NCBI RefSeq assembly: GCF_030818935.1 | Contig: NZ_JAUTBD010000001.1 | Span: 2,170,001 to 2,234,000, forward strand | DNA: 64,000 bases | From: Microbacterium sp. SORGH_AS_1204 | GTDB lineage: Bacteria > Actinomycetota > Actinomycetes > Actinomycetales > Microbacteriaceae | Direction: 5' to 3' | Made by a program: the position numbers and the translations under genes | Notes under the pieces: generated by a model | Seen by the model: the letters and a program-made list of their open reading frames with translations, nothing else | Database searches by the model: none | What the model was told of the DNA's origin: nothing | In this document: positions 16,269 to 24,647 of the stretch, one piece after another | Numbering within the stretch: the stretch's first letter is position 1 | Layout of the letters: each line of letters begins with the position of its first letter

Positions 16269-17798
16269 TCAGATCTTGCCCGCGACGTCCGTCCCGACGA
16301 GGTCGCCGTCGGGGTTCGGCTCGCTGAGCTGCTCGCCGGGGGCCGTCGACCCCTCGAGCGGCGGGAGCCCCGCCCCGACGCGGGAACCAATCTCGGCATC
16401 CACGTTCTTCCAATACTGCACGGCCCGGTCGCGGACATCGGCGCGCGTCACGCCGCCGACGTGTCCCGTGATCGTCTCGACCAGACGGTCGCGCTCCTCG
16501 GCCGACATGACGTCGCGCACGAGGGAGCCGGCCTGGCCCCAGTCGTCGTCTTCGGGATGCAGGGTGGCTGCCGAGCGGACGAGCTCGCCGTCGCTCTGCC
16601 ACCCACCGTCGCCGGCGCGGCGCGGGTCGGCCGCGGGACCGCCGACGGAGTTGGGCGCGTACACCGGCACCTCGGGCGGGTTGTACTCGTAGCGCATCGC
16701 GCCCTCTTTCGAGTACGAGTGCACCTCGGTGTGCGGACGGTTCACCGGCAGCTGCTGGTAGTTCGTGCCCACGCGGTAGCGGTGCGCGTCGGCGTAGCTG
16801 AAGATACGCGCCTGCAGCATCTTGTCGGGGCTGCCGTCGATGCCGGGCACGAAGTTCGACGGCTCGAAGGCCGCCTGCTCGATCTCGGCGAAGTAGTTGC
16901 CCGGGTTGCGGTTCAGCTCCATCGTGCCGACCTCGATCTCGGGGTAGTCGCTGTGCGGCCACACCTTGGTCAGGTCGAACGGGTTGAAGCGGTACGTCTT
17001 GGCATCCTCGTAGGGCATGATCTGCACCTTGAGCGTCCAGGTCGGAAACTCGTTCCGCTCGATCGCCGCGTACAGGTCGCGGATGTGGAAGTCGGCGTCC
17101 TGACCCGCGATCTGGTCGGCCTCGTCTTGCGTGAGCGTCTTGTGACCGAGGTCGGTGTGGAAGTGGTACTTGACCCAGAAGCGCTCACCCTCGGCGTTGA
17201 TCCACTGGTAGGTGTGCGAACCGTAGCCGTTCATGTGGCGCCACGATGCCGGGATGCCGCGATCGCCCATGAGCCAGGTGACCTGATGTGCGCTCTCGGG
17301 CGACAGCGTCCAGAAGTCCCACTGCATCGTGTTGTCGCGCAGGTGGCTGCCCGGCAGGCGCTTCTGCGAGCGGATGAAGTCGGGGAACTTGATGCCGTCC
17401 TTGACGAAGAAGACGGGGGTGTTGTTGCCGACGAGGTCGTAGTTGCCCTCGGTCGTGTAAAACTTCAGCGAGAAGCCGCGGGGGTCGCGCCACGTGTCGG
17501 GGCTGCCCTGCTCGCCCGCGACCGACGAGAAGCGCGCGAGCATCTCGGTCTCGGCGCCGGGCTGGAACAACGCCGCGCGCGTGTAGGCCGACACGTCGCC
17601 CGTGGTGCGGAACGTGCCGAACGCGCCGCCGCCCTTGGCGTGCACGACCCGCTCGGGGACCCGCTCGCGGTTGAACTGCGCGAGCTTCTCGATCAGGTAG
17701 TGGTCGGTCAGAGCGATCGAGCCGTCGGCTCCGACGCTCTGCGAGTGCTCGTCACTGGCGACGGGCGCTCCGTTGTTGGCGGTGGTCGGCTCGGTCAT
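16269..17798 (-). CDS. katA: Monofunctional haem catalase
   Basis: 509 residues from MTEPTTAN. It dismutates hydrogen peroxide. The distal-site His motif is [14 protein letters not shown] (residues ~50-63), the Asn region is [13 protein letters not shown], and the proximal haem ligand Tyr is in [14 protein letters not shown] near 335. The length and the C-terminal [13 protein letters not shown] acidic tail fit clade 3 small-subunit catalases. ATG has a strong ribosome site (TGAGGAG). I saw no Fur/PerR-type regulator gene adjacent. The gene is divergent from the DUF2945 gene, with 180 bases between starts. Confidence 0.97.
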   Translation of the reverse strand: MTEPTTANNGAPVASDEHSQSVGADGSIALTDHYLIEKLAQFNRERVPERVVHAKGGGAFGTFRTTGDVSAYTRAALFQPGAETEMLARFSSVAGEQGSPDTWRDPRGFSLKFYTTEGNYDLVGNNTPVFFVKDGIKFPDFIRSQKRLPGSHLRDNTMQWDFWTLSPESAHQVTWLMGDRGIPASWRHMNGYGSHTYQWINAEGERFWVKYHFHTDLGHKTLTQDEADQIAGQDADFHIRDLYAAIERNEFPTWTLKVQIMPYEDAKTYRFNPFDLTKVWPHSDYPEIEVGTMELNRNPGNYFAEIEQAAFEPSNFVPGIDGSPDKMLQARIFSYADAHRYRVGTNYQQLPVNRPHTEVHSYSKEGAMRYEYNPPEVPVYAPNSVGGPAADPRRAGDGGWQSDGELVRSAATLHPEDDDWGQAGSLVRDVMSAEERDRLVETITGHVGGVTRADVRDRAVQYWKNVDAEIGSRVGAGLPPLEGSTAPGEQLSEPNPDGDLVGTDVAGKI

Positions 17799-17977
17799 GG
17801 CTCTCCTCACGTCGTGGGCCGCGAAACGAAAGGCCCACCTCGACGCTACGCAGGGGGTCCGACATCACGGGGGTATTGCGGTTCCCGCGCGAACCACGTA
17901 GAGGGCGGGCCGTCAATCCCCCGATCAGCATCGGGCGGCCTCGACAGCATGGCGGCACCGAACGAGAGGAACGCATC

Positions 17978-18193
17978 ATGTCGAAGGATCTGTCCAAGGG
18001 CGACCGCGTGAGCTGGGACACCCCGCAGGGGAAGACCCAGGGCGAGGTCGTGGAGAAGAAGACGAAAGACTTCCAGCACGACGGCCAGAAGTTCACGGCA
18101 TCCGAAGACGACCCGGCCTACATCGTGAAGTCCGAGAAGTCCGGCTCGAAGGCCGCCCACAAGGGCTCGTCGCTCAACAAGCTCAAGAGCTGA
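17978..18193 (+). CDS. DUF2945 (TUDOR-like) small protein
   Basis: 71 residues from MSKDLSKGDRVSW. The GDRVSWDTPQGKTQGEVV segment is the start of DUF2945, named a hypervirulence-associated TUDOR domain, a small SH3-like barrel often found beside stress genes. The protein is rich in Lys and Asp/Glu and has no cysteine. The ribosome site GAGAGGA lies nine bases upstream. The divergent catalase gene is consistent with a stress role, but function is unknown. Confidence 0.8.
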   Translation: MSKDLSKGDRVSWDTPQGKTQGEVVEKKTKDFQHDGQKFTASEDDPAYIVKSEKSGSKAAHKGSSLNKLKS

Positions 18194-18335
18194 GAACGCG
18201 GTCCCCGCCGTGCCGGGCTCCGGAGAACCACCGGATTCGAGTCGGACAGCGCCGGCCCGGCCGGCTCGGTGCGTAGATCCTCCGGAGCGCGGCACGTCGC
18301 CCGACCACCGCTGATCTCGACGGACCCGGCGCACG

Positions 18336-18412
18336 CTTCGACACGCTAAGCCACCGCTCTTACGCGAAGGTGCCTGAGCCTGCCGAAGGGACCGGGGCTT
18401 CGGCAAGCTCAG
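18336..18412. repeat. Palindromic intergenic repeat (CTGAGCYTGCCGAAG family)
   Basis: CTGAGCCTGCCGAAG (18374-18388) pairs with CTTCGGCAAGCTCAG (18398-18412) over 15 bases with one G-T wobble and a nine-base loop. A degenerate half copy, CTTCGACACGCTAAGCCACC, lies at 18336-18355. Palindromes of this consensus are scattered between genes in many Microbacteriaceae genomes; I recall the consensus but have not counted copies. It could also terminate the flanking convergent genes. Confidence 0.65.
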
Positions 18413-18434
18413 CCACCTGTGCCCGACACCGGTA

Positions 18435-19874
18435 CTACCCCTTCGCGTCGCGGCGCTTGCGCATCTGCGCCAGCGCCAGCCCGAGCCGGTGGTTGCCGGC
18501 CAGCACGTCCTCGTGCCGCTCCAGGAACTCCCAGTACGCGTCGGTGAACACCGAGTCCTTGGCATCCTGAGCCGAGGGCCACCACGAACCCATCTTCTGC
18601 AGATACGCGCCTCCCGACACGTAGGGCTTGGTCGCGACGAAACCGCCGTCGGCGAACTGACTCATGCCCATGACGTTGGGCACCATCACCCAGTCGTAGG
18701 CGTCGACGAACAGCGCCAGGAACCACGCGTTCACCTGCCGCGGCGCATACCCCTGCAGCAGGAACCAATTGCCCAGCACCATGAGCCGCTCGATGTGATG
18801 CGCGTAGCCCCAGCGGTGCACCCGCTCGAGCACGGTGCGCACGGGGATCGGCAGGTCGCTCGGCATCCGCTCCCCCGAGTACCAGTACTTCTGGACCCTC
18901 TTCTCGAGGTGCAGCGCGTTGACGTGCTCGAGCTTCGGGTGCGCCCGGTACATGCCGCGCATGTACTCGCGCCATCCGATCACCTGACGGACGAACCCCT
19001 CCACGGATGCCAGGGGCGCATCGGTGCGCGTGGCGGCGGCGACCACCTCCTCGACGGTGAGCAGCCCGATGTTGAGCATCGGCGAGATGATCGCGTGGAA
19101 AAGGAACGGCTCGTCGGCCTTCATCGCGTCTTCGTACCGCCCGAAGTCGTGCAGGCGTTCGGCGACGAAGACGTCGAGCCAGTCGCGGGCGTCCTCGGGC
19201 GTCACCGGCAGCCAGAACTCCTCGGCCTTCCCCGGGTGGTCGGGGAACAGCCGGTCGACCTCGGCGATGACCGCGCGGGTGATGTCGTCGGGCTCGAGTT
19301 GCGGCAGGGGCGGGATCTCGACCCCCTTCCTCGGCAGCGCCTTGCGGTTGTCGGCGTCGAAGTTCCAGCGGCGGCCGGCGGGCTTTCCCCCGTCCATCAG
19401 GATGCCGGTGCGCCGGCGCTGCCAGTGGTAGAAGTCCTCCATGAGCGGCGTCGGGTGCTCCGCGAACCAGCCGTCGACCTCTTCTTCGGGGGTGAGGAAC
19501 AGCCCGTCCGACAGCACGTCGGTGTCGACGTCGTGCGCGGCGCAGATCGCGGCGATGCGCTCGTCGACGGGGCGGTTGGGGTCGCTCATCCACTGCAGCT
19601 CGGTGACGCGGTGCGTCTTCAGCAGGCTTTCCAGGCCGGCTTTGAAGGTGAGGTCGTCATCGAGCGCGATCCGCCGCACCGTCTTCCCCTCGGCCTCGAG
19701 CCGCGCCGCCGTATGCCGCATGGCCGAGGTGAGCAGCACGATCTTGTGCTGGTGGTACGGGAGCTTCCGCCATCGCGGGGCCGACTCGATGAAGAAGAAC
19801 TCCTCGACGTCGTCGTCGGTGTAGGCGGGATGCTCGGCGAACTGCTGCGTCGCGAGGATCAGCGCGGCCTTCAT
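18435..19874 (-). CDS. Cryptochrome/photolyase, FeS-BCP-like but lacking the Fe-S cysteines
   Basis: 479 residues from [12 protein letters not shown], with ribosome site GGAGGAG and an ATGA overlap with the upstream DUF2256 gene. The sequence follows the bacterial (6-4) photolyase/CryB line (PhrB type): an N-terminal alpha/beta domain, then the FAD domain with [19 protein letters not shown] ([14 protein letters not shown], two adjacent His important in (6-4) repair), [11 protein letters not shown] and [13 protein letters not shown]. Members of this group bind a 4Fe-4S cluster through four cysteines near the C-terminus; here the equivalent stretch reads [16 protein letters not shown], and only one Cys exists in the whole protein (IAAICAAH). 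DNA repair is the likely role; loss of the cluster is what I see, its consequence is inferred. Confidence 0.9.
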   Translation of the reverse strand: MKAALILATQQFAEHPAYTDDDVEEFFFIESAPRWRKLPYHQHKIVLLTSAMRHTAARLEAEGKTVRRIALDDDLTFKAGLESLLKTHRVTELQWMSDPNRPVDERIAAICAAHDVDTDVLSDGLFLTPEEEVDGWFAEHPTPLMEDFYHWQRRRTGILMDGGKPAGRRWNFDADNRKALPRKGVEIPPLPQLEPDDITRAVIAEVDRLFPDHPGKAEEFWLPVTPEDARDWLDVFVAERLHDFGRYEDAMKADEPFLFHAIISPMLNIGLLTVEEVVAAATRTDAPLASVEGFVRQVIGWREYMRGMYRAHPKLEHVNALHLEKRVQKYWYSGERMPSDLPIPVRTVLERVHRWGYAHHIERLMVLGNWFLLQGYAPRQVNAWFLALFVDAYDWVMVPNVMGMSQFADGGFVATKPYVSGGAYLQKMGSWWPSAQDAKDSVFTDAYWEFLERHEDVLAGNHRLGLALAQMRKRRDAKG

Positions 19875-20026
19875 GCGCTCCTCCGGGCAGCGGCCGCCTT
19901 CGCGCGGCACCCGCGCGAGCAGTACAGAACCTGGTCCCACTGGTCGCGTCCGCTCCAGCGCTTGCGGTCGGTGAAGGGGCGTCCGCAATAGGCGCAGGGC
20001 TTGGAGCGCACCTCAGGTCGTGACAT
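19871..20026 (-). CDS. DUF2256 zinc-ribbon-like protein, 51 residues
   Basis: Small gene from ATG at 20026 ([17 protein letters not shown]) to a stop overlapping the photolyase ATG by ATGA. It has CAYC and, 30 residues on, CSRGC, the paired cysteines expected for a zinc-binding DUF2256 protein, plus [19 protein letters not shown]2256 genes are commonly found next to (6-4)-type photolyase/cryptochrome genes, and the overlap here implies translational coupling. Its biochemical role is unknown. Confidence 0.85.
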   Translation of the reverse strand: MSRPEVRSKPCAYCGRPFTDRKRWSGRDQWDQVLYCSRGCRAKAAAARRSA

Positions 20027-20138
20027 GACGTCATCGTCGCAAGCCGCATGTCATCGCAGCGGGGGCTTGCGCTGGCACAGGCATCGAGTGTGCGCAAGGC
20101 CCGCGCGGCCCGCACCCGACCCGTGGTCGGCTGGCGGC

Positions 20139-20270
20139 ATGGATTCCACACCGGACAACGCCCCCGATACCGCCGATCAGCCGGACGAGCTGGAAACAGC
20201 CGACGCTCCCACCGTTCCCGACACCACCGACGACGACGGCACTCCCGTCGACAACCCCTCCGGCGGCTGA
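20139..20270 (+). CDS. Possible small acidic protein, 43 residues
   Basis: ATG at 20139 opens MDSTPDNAPDTADQPDEL and ends DNPSGG. The product would be strongly acidic (Asp/Glu, Thr, Pro) and intrinsically disordered. No ribosome site is evident and the start is not leaderless, so support is limited to composition that differs from antisense noise. Confidence 0.35.
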   Translation: MDSTPDNAPDTADQPDELETADAPTVPDTTDDDGTPVDNPSGG

Positions 20271-20347
20271 CGCATCCGCGGTGAGGCGGATGACGCATTC
20301 GCGGTGACGCAGGCGACGGATCTGCGCGAACGCGGGTGAGGTATCCA

Positions 20348-20415
20348 CGGTGACGCGGGTGGACATCCGCGTCACCGCGATGGGTGTGGTGGCCCCTCGC
20401 TCGCGGGGCCACCAC
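20348..20415 (-). terminator. Two tandem hairpins after the PPOX gene
   Basis: GTGGTGGCCCC (20386-20396) pairs perfectly with 20405-20415 over 11 bases with an 8-base loop, 7 bases past the PPOX stop. Immediately beyond it, CGGTGACGCGG (20348-20358) pairs with CCGCGTCACCG (20367-20377). The element GCGGTGACGC recurs several times in 20275-20375, so the second hairpin may be part of a small local repeat. Confidence 0.7.
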
Positions 20416-20422
20416 AGCCGGG

Positions 20423-20914
20423 TCAACCCGGCAGGTCGAACTTCTCGTTCTCGCCGCCCTGCGGACGCTCCCCCGTAACCTTCGAGGTCACCAGCGCGAT
20501 CGCCGTCGCCAGGCGGCCGCCCGCGCTCTCCCAGTACTCGCCGCTCAGCGCGTTGACGCGCAGCAGGGTGACTCCCGGCGACTCGGGGCCGTCGGGGAAC
20601 CACGCTTCGACGGTCGTCGACCACAGGTCTGTGAGTTTCGCCAGGTCGTCGACGATCTCGGCCTCGCCCGCCAGCGAGAGCCACGTGCTGTCGGAGCTGA
20701 ACGACAGACCGACCTTCGCATCGCGCCGCACGTGCTCGACCGCCGAGGCGTGCGTACCCACGATGAACCACAGGTCGCCGTCGCTCTCGGTCTCCTGCAC
20801 GGTGAGCGGGTGCGCGTGCAGCGCACCGTCCTCGGCGCGGGTGGTGACCATCGCGAAGCGGAACTTCTTCAGCAGCTCGTTGAGCTTCTCGAGCTCGGAT
20901 GCGGTGGATGACAT
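20423..20914 (-). CDS. Pyridoxamine 5'-phosphate oxidase-fold, general stress protein 26-like
   Basis: 163 residues. The split-barrel fold begins ELLKKFRFAMVTTRAEDG and continues HAHPLTVQ, WFIVGTHASAVEHVRRDAKVGLSF and WLSLAGEAEIVDD, the pattern of GS26/PPOX putative flavin-binding stress proteins. Members bind FMN, F420 or haem; no cofactor can be assigned here. ATG has ribosome site GAGGAA. No neighbour suggests a pathway. Confidence 0.88.
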   Translation of the reverse strand: MSSTASELEKLNELLKKFRFAMVTTRAEDGALHAHPLTVQETESDGDLWFIVGTHASAVEHVRRDAKVGLSFSSDSTWLSLAGEAEIVDDLAKLTDLWSTTVEAWFPDGPESPGVTLLRVNALSGEYWESAGGRLATAIALVTSKVTGERPQGGENEKFDLPG

Positions 20915-20999
20915 GGCGTTCCTCTCGTCGGAGGCTTCAGCCCACCGCGTCGAGCGCGCCCGCCGCTACGCGTTGACGTCGGTCGCGGTGTCTGCTCTG

Positions 21000-21326
21000 T
21001 CACCCCGGCGGGGCCAATCGGTCGAGTTCGTCCAGGGCCGCCCGGGCGCGAGCCACGCGGGCCGGCACCTCGTCGTCCCACCACCGCGGCCCGCGCTCGC
21101 CGAGCCCGGCCTTCGCCAGCCCCACCCGATGCCGGACGTGCGCGAGCGCCGCGTCGTCGCCGTCTCGCTTGGCCGTGCGCACCGCCGAGCGCGCGCGCCC
21201 CAGGTGCGAGCGCAGTCGATCGGCCATGTCGTCGGGGAGGGCCGGATCGGTGCGCCGCCAGCGCCTTCCGTCGATGACGAGCCAGCGATCGTCGTCGACG
21301 TGCTCCGTCGAATCCTCGGATGCCAT
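21000..21326 (-). CDS. Conserved actinobacterial protein, 108 residues
   Basis: Starts MASEDSTEHVDDDRWLVIDG. The core RWRRTDPALPDDMADRL, HLGRARSAVRTAKRDGDD, VGLAKAGLGERGPRWWDDE is a helical, charged protein I recall as a conserved Microbacteriaceae family that databases sometimes label biopolymer transporter Tol without biochemical support. No signal peptide or membrane helix. Function unknown. Confidence 0.75.
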   Translation of the reverse strand: MASEDSTEHVDDDRWLVIDGRRWRRTDPALPDDMADRLRSHLGRARSAVRTAKRDGDDAALAHVRHRVGLAKAGLGERGPRWWDDEVPARVARARAALDELDRLAPPG

Positions 21327-21446
21327 GCCCCCAGTGCAGACCACGATGCGGCCGGGCGAAACTCCCCGCCACCGTCCAGACATCCGTGCTAGCGTGAGGG
21401 CATTCGTTCTGGGACTTGCTTCATCGACGCCCGCCTCATCGTAGAG

Positions 21447-21839
21447 ATGCCGGGCGCACGGCGCCGAGCCGTTTCCGACAGCAAGCCCACCTTCACCTAT
21501 CGCGTGCCCCGCTCGACGGCTTCGGTCCTCGCGTCGCACTCGCGGAAAGTATCTGTGTCTCTGCTTCACCCCTCGCCACTGTCGTGGCGCCAGGCCGATC
21601 TCGACGTCTACGTCGCGACGGCCGGATCCGACTATGCCGGTTTCGTCGGCGCGGCCACCTCGGGCTTCGAAGCCCAGGGTCCGCTCGGCGAGAATCTCGG
21701 CATCCACACGTCCGTCGACGCGGCCCAGGCCGCGGTCGACGGGCATCGCGTACGCGGCACCGACTCGGTCTCGCGGCGTCCCCGTCCGCTCCGCACGCGC
21801 CGGAGCGGCGCCCACGGCCGCATCTGCGGCCCAACATGA
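21447..21839 (+). CDS. Hypothetical protein upstream of cspA
   Basis: 130 residues by the ATG at 21447. The N-terminal third (PTFTYRVPRSTASVLASH) is low-complexity, while WRQADLDVYVATAGSDYAGFV and ENLGIHTSVDAAQAAVDGH look like a small folded domain with regular hydrophobic spacing. The last 30 residues are Arg-rich and may be read-through of non-conserved sequence. No ribosome site is clear. A TAGCGT box at about 21391 could be its promoter. Moderate support only. Confidence 0.45.
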   Translation: MPGARRRAVSDSKPTFTYRVPRSTASVLASHSRKVSVSLLHPSPLSWRQADLDVYVATAGSDYAGFVGAATSGFEAQGPLGENLGIHTSVDAAQAAVDGHRVRGTDSVSRRPRPLRTRRSGAHGRICGPT

Positions 21840-21855
21840 ATAAAGGAAGAACACG

Positions 21856-22059
21856 ATGGCCACTGGCACCGTGAAATGGTTCAACTCCGAAAAGGGCTAC
21901 GGCTTCATCGCTCCCGATGACGGCTCCGCCGACCTGTTCGCGCACTTCAGCGCGATCCAGGGCAACGGCTTCAAGGAGCTGACGGAAGCGCAGAAGGTCG
22001 AATTCGACGCCGAGCAGGGCCCCAAGGGCATGCAGGCGGCGAACATCCGCCCCCTCTAA
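21856..22059 (+). CDS. cspA: Cold-shock domain protein
   Basis: 67 residues, a single cold-shock domain. RNP1 (KGYGFIAP, residues 16-23) and RNP2 (LFAHFSAI, 31-38) nucleic-acid-binding motifs are intact. Such proteins melt mRNA structure and assist translation and growth at low temperature. AGGAAGAACACG precedes the ATG. The A-rich stretch AATAAAGGAAGAAC is unusual for this GC-rich DNA and fits an unstructured leader. A terminator follows 13 bases after the stop. Confidence 0.97.
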   Translation: MATGTVKWFNSEKGYGFIAPDDGSADLFAHFSAIQGNGFKELTEAQKVEFDAEQGPKGMQAANIRPL

Positions 22060-22072
22060 GCTCCGCTGAAAC

Positions 22073-22117
22073 CCGGAAGCCGGGCTCGTCGTGTTCCGCG
22101 TCGGGCCCGGCTTCCGG
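22073..22117 (+). terminator. Terminator of cspA
   Basis: CCGGAAGCCGGGC (22073-22085) and GCCCGGCTTCCGG (22105-22117) are perfect 13-base inverted repeats around a 19-base loop, followed by CGTTT. Confidence 0.8.
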
Positions 22118-22353
22118 CGTTTGCGCAACCGGCGGCCGGAACACTCCGCCGCGCGATGCGCGGGTCGGCACGCGCCGCGCTGCGGGCGTCGGAAACACCC
22201 GCGGGAGCGTCGTCACGGTTACCGTTCGCCGTGAGGCTCCTGCACATGTGGATGTATTCCGGGGGGTCCATACGCAGGCACGTAGGGTGGGCCTCAGCCC
22301 GGGTAGTCGCCCCGGCTCCTGACTACGGTCACCCCCGACCCGAGGAGCAGTCC

Positions 22354-23472
22354 ATCGCCTCCACCATCGTCGAGTCCCGTCTCGGCCCCGTTCGACAGAC
22401 CTACTCCGGCACCAAAGAGTTCCCCCCGATCGCCAAGGCCTACACAGAGTTGTCTCAGGTCGTTCGCGAGAGCGGTCTGCTGGTGCGCACCCCCGTCTTC
22501 TACACCCTCGTCGGCGTCGCGGTCACCCTGGGGTTCGCCGGCTGCGTGACCGGGTTCATCCTGCTCGGCGACAGCTGGTTCCAGCTCTTCATCGCCGCCG
22601 CCCTCGGCATCCTCTTCACCCAGGTCGCCTTCCTCGCCCACGAGGCCGCTCACCGCCAGATCTTCGCCTCCGGCCCCGCGAACGACCGTCTGAGCCTGCT
22701 CCTGGGCAACGGCGTCGTGGGCATGAGCCGCTCCTGGTGGGCGTCCAAGCACACGCGTCACCACGCCAACCCCAACCGTGTCGGCAAAGACCCCGACATC
22801 GAGATCGACACCATCTCGTTCCTCGACGTCGACGCAGCCAAGGCCCGCGGCATCCAGCGCTGGATCACCCAGCGCCAGGGGTACCTGTTCTTCCCGCTCC
22901 TGACCCTCGAGGGCATCAACCTCTACGTTCTCGCGTTCCGCCACCTGTTCTCGCGCGAACCCATCAAGGGCCGTTGGACCGAGCTCGGCCTGCTGACGCT
23001 GCGTCACGCGATCTTCATCGCACCGATCTTCGTCTTCCTGCCCCTGGGTCTCGCCTTCGCGTTCTTCGGTGTCTCCGTCGCCGTGTTCGGCGTGTACATG
23101 GGTGCGTCGTTCGCCCCCAACCACAAGGGCATGGCCGTCATCGAAGAGGGGGCGAAGCTCGACTTCTTCAGCAAGCAGGTGCGCACCTCGCGCAACATCG
23201 GCGGAGGCTGGTGGGCCACGTGGCTCATGGGCGGCCTGAACTACCAGATCGAGCACCACCTGTTCCCGAACATGCCGCGTCCGCACCTGAGCCGTGCCCG
23301 CGTGATCGTGCGCGAGCACTGCCAGACCCTCGATGTGCCCTACGTCGAGACGACGTTGTTCCGCTCGTACGGCATCGTCATCCAGTACCTCAACCGAGTC
23401 GGACTCGCCGCGCGCGACCCGTTCGACTGCCCGCTGACCGGCGCGTCGCGCCACGTCGCGGTCGAGAAGTAA
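22354..23472 (+). CDS. Fatty acid desaturase with a possible ATC start
   Basis: About 372 residues. An integral membrane di-iron desaturase: His boxes HEAAH (residues ~94), KHTRHH (~130) and QIEHHLF (~300) are present, with hydrophobic helices between. It introduces double bonds into membrane acyl chains and often responds to cold, fitting cspA next door. The first conserved residues are RLGPVRQTYSG; upstream, the only start consistent with a ribosome site (GAGGAG, six bases before) is ATC at 22354, with TACGGT as a -10 about 25 bases further up. Canonical in-frame alternatives are two ATGs at 22246 and 22252, which lack a ribosome site. The ATC is either a rare start or a sequence error. Confidence 0.93.
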   Translation: MASTIVESRLGPVRQTYSGTKEFPPIAKAYTELSQVVRESGLLVRTPVFYTLVGVAVTLGFAGCVTGFILLGDSWFQLFIAAALGILFTQVAFLAHEAAHRQIFASGPANDRLSLLLGNGVVGMSRSWWASKHTRHHANPNRVGKDPDIEIDTISFLDVDAAKARGIQRWITQRQGYLFFPLLTLEGINLYVLAFRHLFSREPIKGRWTELGLLTLRHAIFIAPIFVFLPLGLAFAFFGVSVAVFGVYMGASFAPNHKGMAVIEEGAKLDFFSKQVRTSRNIGGGWWATWLMGGLNYQIEHHLFPNMPRPHLSRARVIVREHCQTLDVPYVETTLFRSYGIVIQYLNRVGLAARDPFDCPLTGASRHVAVEK

Positions 23473-23486
23473 GCAGAGAACCCGTC

Positions 23487-23521
23487 ACGACGGCGTCACT
23501 CCCCCGGGGTGGCGCCGTCGT
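23487..23521. terminator. Hairpin between desaturase and phosphoesterase genes
   Basis: ACGACGGCGTCAC (23487-23499) pairs with GTGGCGCCGTCGT (23509-23521) over 13 bases with one wobble and a nine-base loop, 14 bases after the desaturase stop. Confidence 0.75.
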
Positions 23522-23586
23522 CGTATGCGAATGCAGCGGCGTGCACATACGGTCCGGCGAGGCGGCGTGACGCCCCGGCGGTGGCG

Positions 23587-24090
23587 TCAATCCCGCGCCA
23601 CCTCGTGCAACACGACGTCGCGCACGCTCCCGGAGTCGAGGGTCGTCGTCATCGCCGTGCAGGCGGGCTGGCGTCGGCGGTCGGTCGGCGAGCCGGGATT
23701 GAGCAGGCGCAGACCCGCCGGGGTCACCGAATCCCACGGGATGTGGCTGTGGCCGAAGACGAGCAGATCGGTCTCGGGGAAGGCGGCATCCATCCGCTTC
23801 TCCCGCCCGGTCGCCGCGCCCGTCTCGTGCACGACCGCGACGCGCACCCCGTCGATGTCGGCCCGCGCCACCTCGGGGAGCCGGGCGCGCAGGTCGTCGC
23901 CGTCGTTGTTGCCCCAGACGCCGAGCACCGGCCCGAGCGCGCTCAGGTCGTCGAAGACGGTGGCCTCGACCCAGTCGCCGGCGTGGACGATGAGGTCGAC
24001 TCCGGATGCCATGCGGCGAACGTCCGCGGGGAGTGCACGGGCCCGCTTCGGCACGTGCGTGTCGGCGAGGAGCAACAGACGCGTGGGCAT
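23587..24090 (-). CDS. Metallophosphoesterase, YfcE type
   Basis: 167 residues. The two-metal motifs are LLADTHVPKR (Asp-x-His), VHAGDWV (Gly-Asp), GVWGNNDGD (Gly-Asn-x-Asp), AVVHETG (His) and VFGHSHIP (Gly-His-x-His). YfcE-like enzymes hydrolyse phosphodiesters such as bis-p-nitrophenyl phosphate; the physiological substrate is unknown. The ATG has TAGCGT six bases upstream. Confidence 0.9.
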   Translation of the reverse strand: MPTRLLLLADTHVPKRARALPADVRRMASGVDLIVHAGDWVEATVFDDLSALGPVLGVWGNNDGDDLRARLPEVARADIDGVRVAVVHETGAATGREKRMDAAFPETDLLVFGHSHIPWDSVTPAGLRLLNPGSPTDRRRQPACTAMTTTLDSGSVRDVVLHEVARD

Positions 24091-24096
24091 GCGTCC

Positions 24097-24102
24097 ACGC
24101 TA
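24097..24102 (-). promoter_or_regulatory. -10 box of the phosphoesterase gene (TAGCGT)
   Basis: TAGCGT, then GGACGC, then the ATG at 24090. Confidence 0.6.
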
Positions 24103-24144
24103 CCCACGAGCGGGCACGGGGGATCCGGCGGCGAGAATGGAGGG

Positions 24145-24528
24145 GTGACCTCCGCGCGCCGCTCTCCTGCCCTCGCCCTCGTGCTCGACGCCGTGCTCGT
24201 CGTCGTGTTCGCCGCCATCGGTCGCGCGACCCATGACGGCGATGTGCTCGGCCCCTTCGGTTCGGGTCTGGCGACCACGGCGTGGCCGTTCGTCGCGGCC
24301 CTCCTCGTGGGCTGGCTCGTCACGCGGGCATGGCGCCGCCCGACGGCCGTGGTGCGGACGGGGCTTCCCGTCTGGGCGATCACGGTCGCCCTCGGCATGG
24401 TGCTCAGGGCCCTGAGCGGACAGGGCGTCGCGGTGGCGTTCGTCATCGTCGCGACCCTCACCCTCGCCCTGCTGCTGCTCGGGTGGCGGGGTATCGCACG
24501 ACTCGCGGGGCGTCGGCGCACGGTCTGA
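24145..24528 (+). CDS. DUF3054 membrane protein
   Basis: 127 residues from GTG, which follows GGAGG closely. Four hydrophobic helices fill the protein: LALVLDAVLVVVFAAIG, TTAWPFVAALLVGWLV, VWAITVALGMVLRAL and AFVIVATLTLALLLLG. The GRATHDGD loop after the first helix is typical of DUF3054. Function unknown. It is divergent from the phosphoesterase gene. Confidence 0.82.
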   Translation: MTSARRSPALALVLDAVLVVVFAAIGRATHDGDVLGPFGSGLATTAWPFVAALLVGWLVTRAWRRPTAVVRTGLPVWAITVALGMVLRALSGQGVAVAFVIVATLTLALLLLGWRGIARLAGRRRTV

Positions 24529-24647
24529 CCTCGCGGCGTCGTGGGACGGCGCGCGCAGCTCCAGCAGCCCTAAGCCGCCGGCGCGACGGTGGTCGGTCAC
24601 GAGTCGGCCCGTGATTCGACGCACCGCGCCCGGTCGGGGTGCCGGGT

